Below, piece by piece: positions 63,753 to 64,000 of a stretch of 64,000 bases of DNA (its first letter is position 1; every line of letters begins with the position of its first letter). Source of the DNA: Epilithonimonas mollis (GTDB lineage: Bacteria > Bacteroidota > Bacteroidia > Flavobacteriales > Weeksellaceae); the NCBI RefSeq assembly GCF_900142325.1, contig NZ_FRAM01000004.1, positions 248,001 to 312,000 of the forward strand, read 5' to 3'. The translations under genes were made by a program, and so were the position numbers. A model generated the notes under the pieces. That model searched no databases. It was not told the origin of the DNA and saw only the letters and a program-made list of their open reading frames with translations.

Positions 63753-64000
63753 CTACTTTTCCGCACGCATCTCATCACAGTAAATGATTGTAAACCAATA
63801 CTTTAAAATACTTCACGATAAATTTAAAAATACATTTGTACTACTTTTGTCCACCTCCAACCTTATAAAATATTGAAAATTAAATAATTAACAATTCCCG
63901 ACTGCAACGGTGATAATTATTACATTTCGCCTGTACACCTCAATTTTTTTCTATTTTTTGAATAAAGATAAATTTTCGAATGTAGCTTTAACATCTTAAA

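Larger units (their letters stand above)
63209..64000. other. Gene-free end region with palindromes
   Basis: About 790 bases without a recognised intact gene. A frame at 63263-63433 (56 codons) is too uncertain to call. I see: the 16-bp perfect palindrome GGTACAAATTTGTACC (63518-63533); a hairpin with GCCCT/AGGG at 63581-63604 followed by TTTT; an 18-base segment at 63708-63725 (GTACAAAAGTGGTACAAG) whose near-complement is at 63835-63852; and a terminator-like hairpin at 63727-63752. It could flank a mobile element or hold a small RNA. Confidence 0.5.

Overview
The window reads as a chromosomal segment of a Flavobacteriia bacterium, most likely the Chryseobacterium/Weeksellaceae group. Reasons seen in the sequence: low GC; Bacteroidota-type -7 promoter boxes (TAnnTTTG); a PorQ gene of the type IX secretion system (T9SS) and several secreted proteins with T9SS C-terminal sorting tails; a zeaxanthin-type carotenoid operon with a bacterial CrtYcd-like cyclase; and a fused alpha/beta branched-chain 2-oxoacid dehydrogenase. 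Species assignment is inference.

Layout. 1-4400: housekeeping block (start of cmk, porQ, pyrH, frr, rbfA, a LolC/FtsX-like permease). 4600-7650: two tandem T9SS-secreted endonuclease I paralogues and an SGNH hydrolase. 7740-10310: a 50-residue Cys/Lys-rich peptide gene, a membrane-anchored DnaJ-like protein, a DUF4349-type lipoprotein and a TPR protein. 10547-15640: MarR-type regulator plus carotenoid operon (crtI, crtB, unknown, SRPBCC, crtZ, lycopene cyclase). 15860-22600: fused E1, RNase Z, dITP/XTP pyrophosphatase, CPBP protease, iron/B12-type binding lipoprotein. 22648: tRNA-Arg(ACG), followed by a TTA microsatellite and an accessory stretch (23156-29731): delta-60 repeat protein, LuxR regulator, PQQ-like propeller protein, Sel1-repeat protein and a tandem family of small secreted paralogues, one frameshifted. 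29978-33097: GH2 beta-galactosidase. 33100-33900: decayed genes.

33966-46542 (all minus strand): a metal/redox block. In transcription order it holds a small unknown protein, CusA-, TolC- and CusB-type efflux genes, a c-haem-motif protein, a P-type ATPase, a second copy of the small unknown protein, a thioredoxin-like protein, ApbE (FAD:protein FMN transferase), a DUF4266 lipoprotein and a DUF3570 outer-membrane barrel. The ApbE/DUF4266/DUF3570/thioredoxin module is the best candidate here for a poorly described system.

46903-57690: nitrite/nitric oxide block. An alginate-export-like porin, two Rrf2 regulators with identical Cys spacing, a tautomerase, a heme-copper-oxidase-like membrane protein, hemerythrin, quinol NO reductase (NorZ), RIC/ScdA repair protein, a c-type cytochrome, SCO, a formylglycine-generating-enzyme-like lipoprotein and Cu nitrite reductase NirK. 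Shared AT-rich motifs over the promoters suggest a common NO-responsive regulon. 57917-62755: a T9SS purple acid phosphatase-like protein, CinA-like protein and two small unknown genes. 62810-64000: a broken quinone oxidoreductase gene, then about 750 bases without a recognisable gene but with palindromes and terminator-like hairpins.

A roughly 80-90 bp structured repeat occurs twice (20638-20725 and 56009-56086), each time in the gap after the 3' end of a minus-strand gene.
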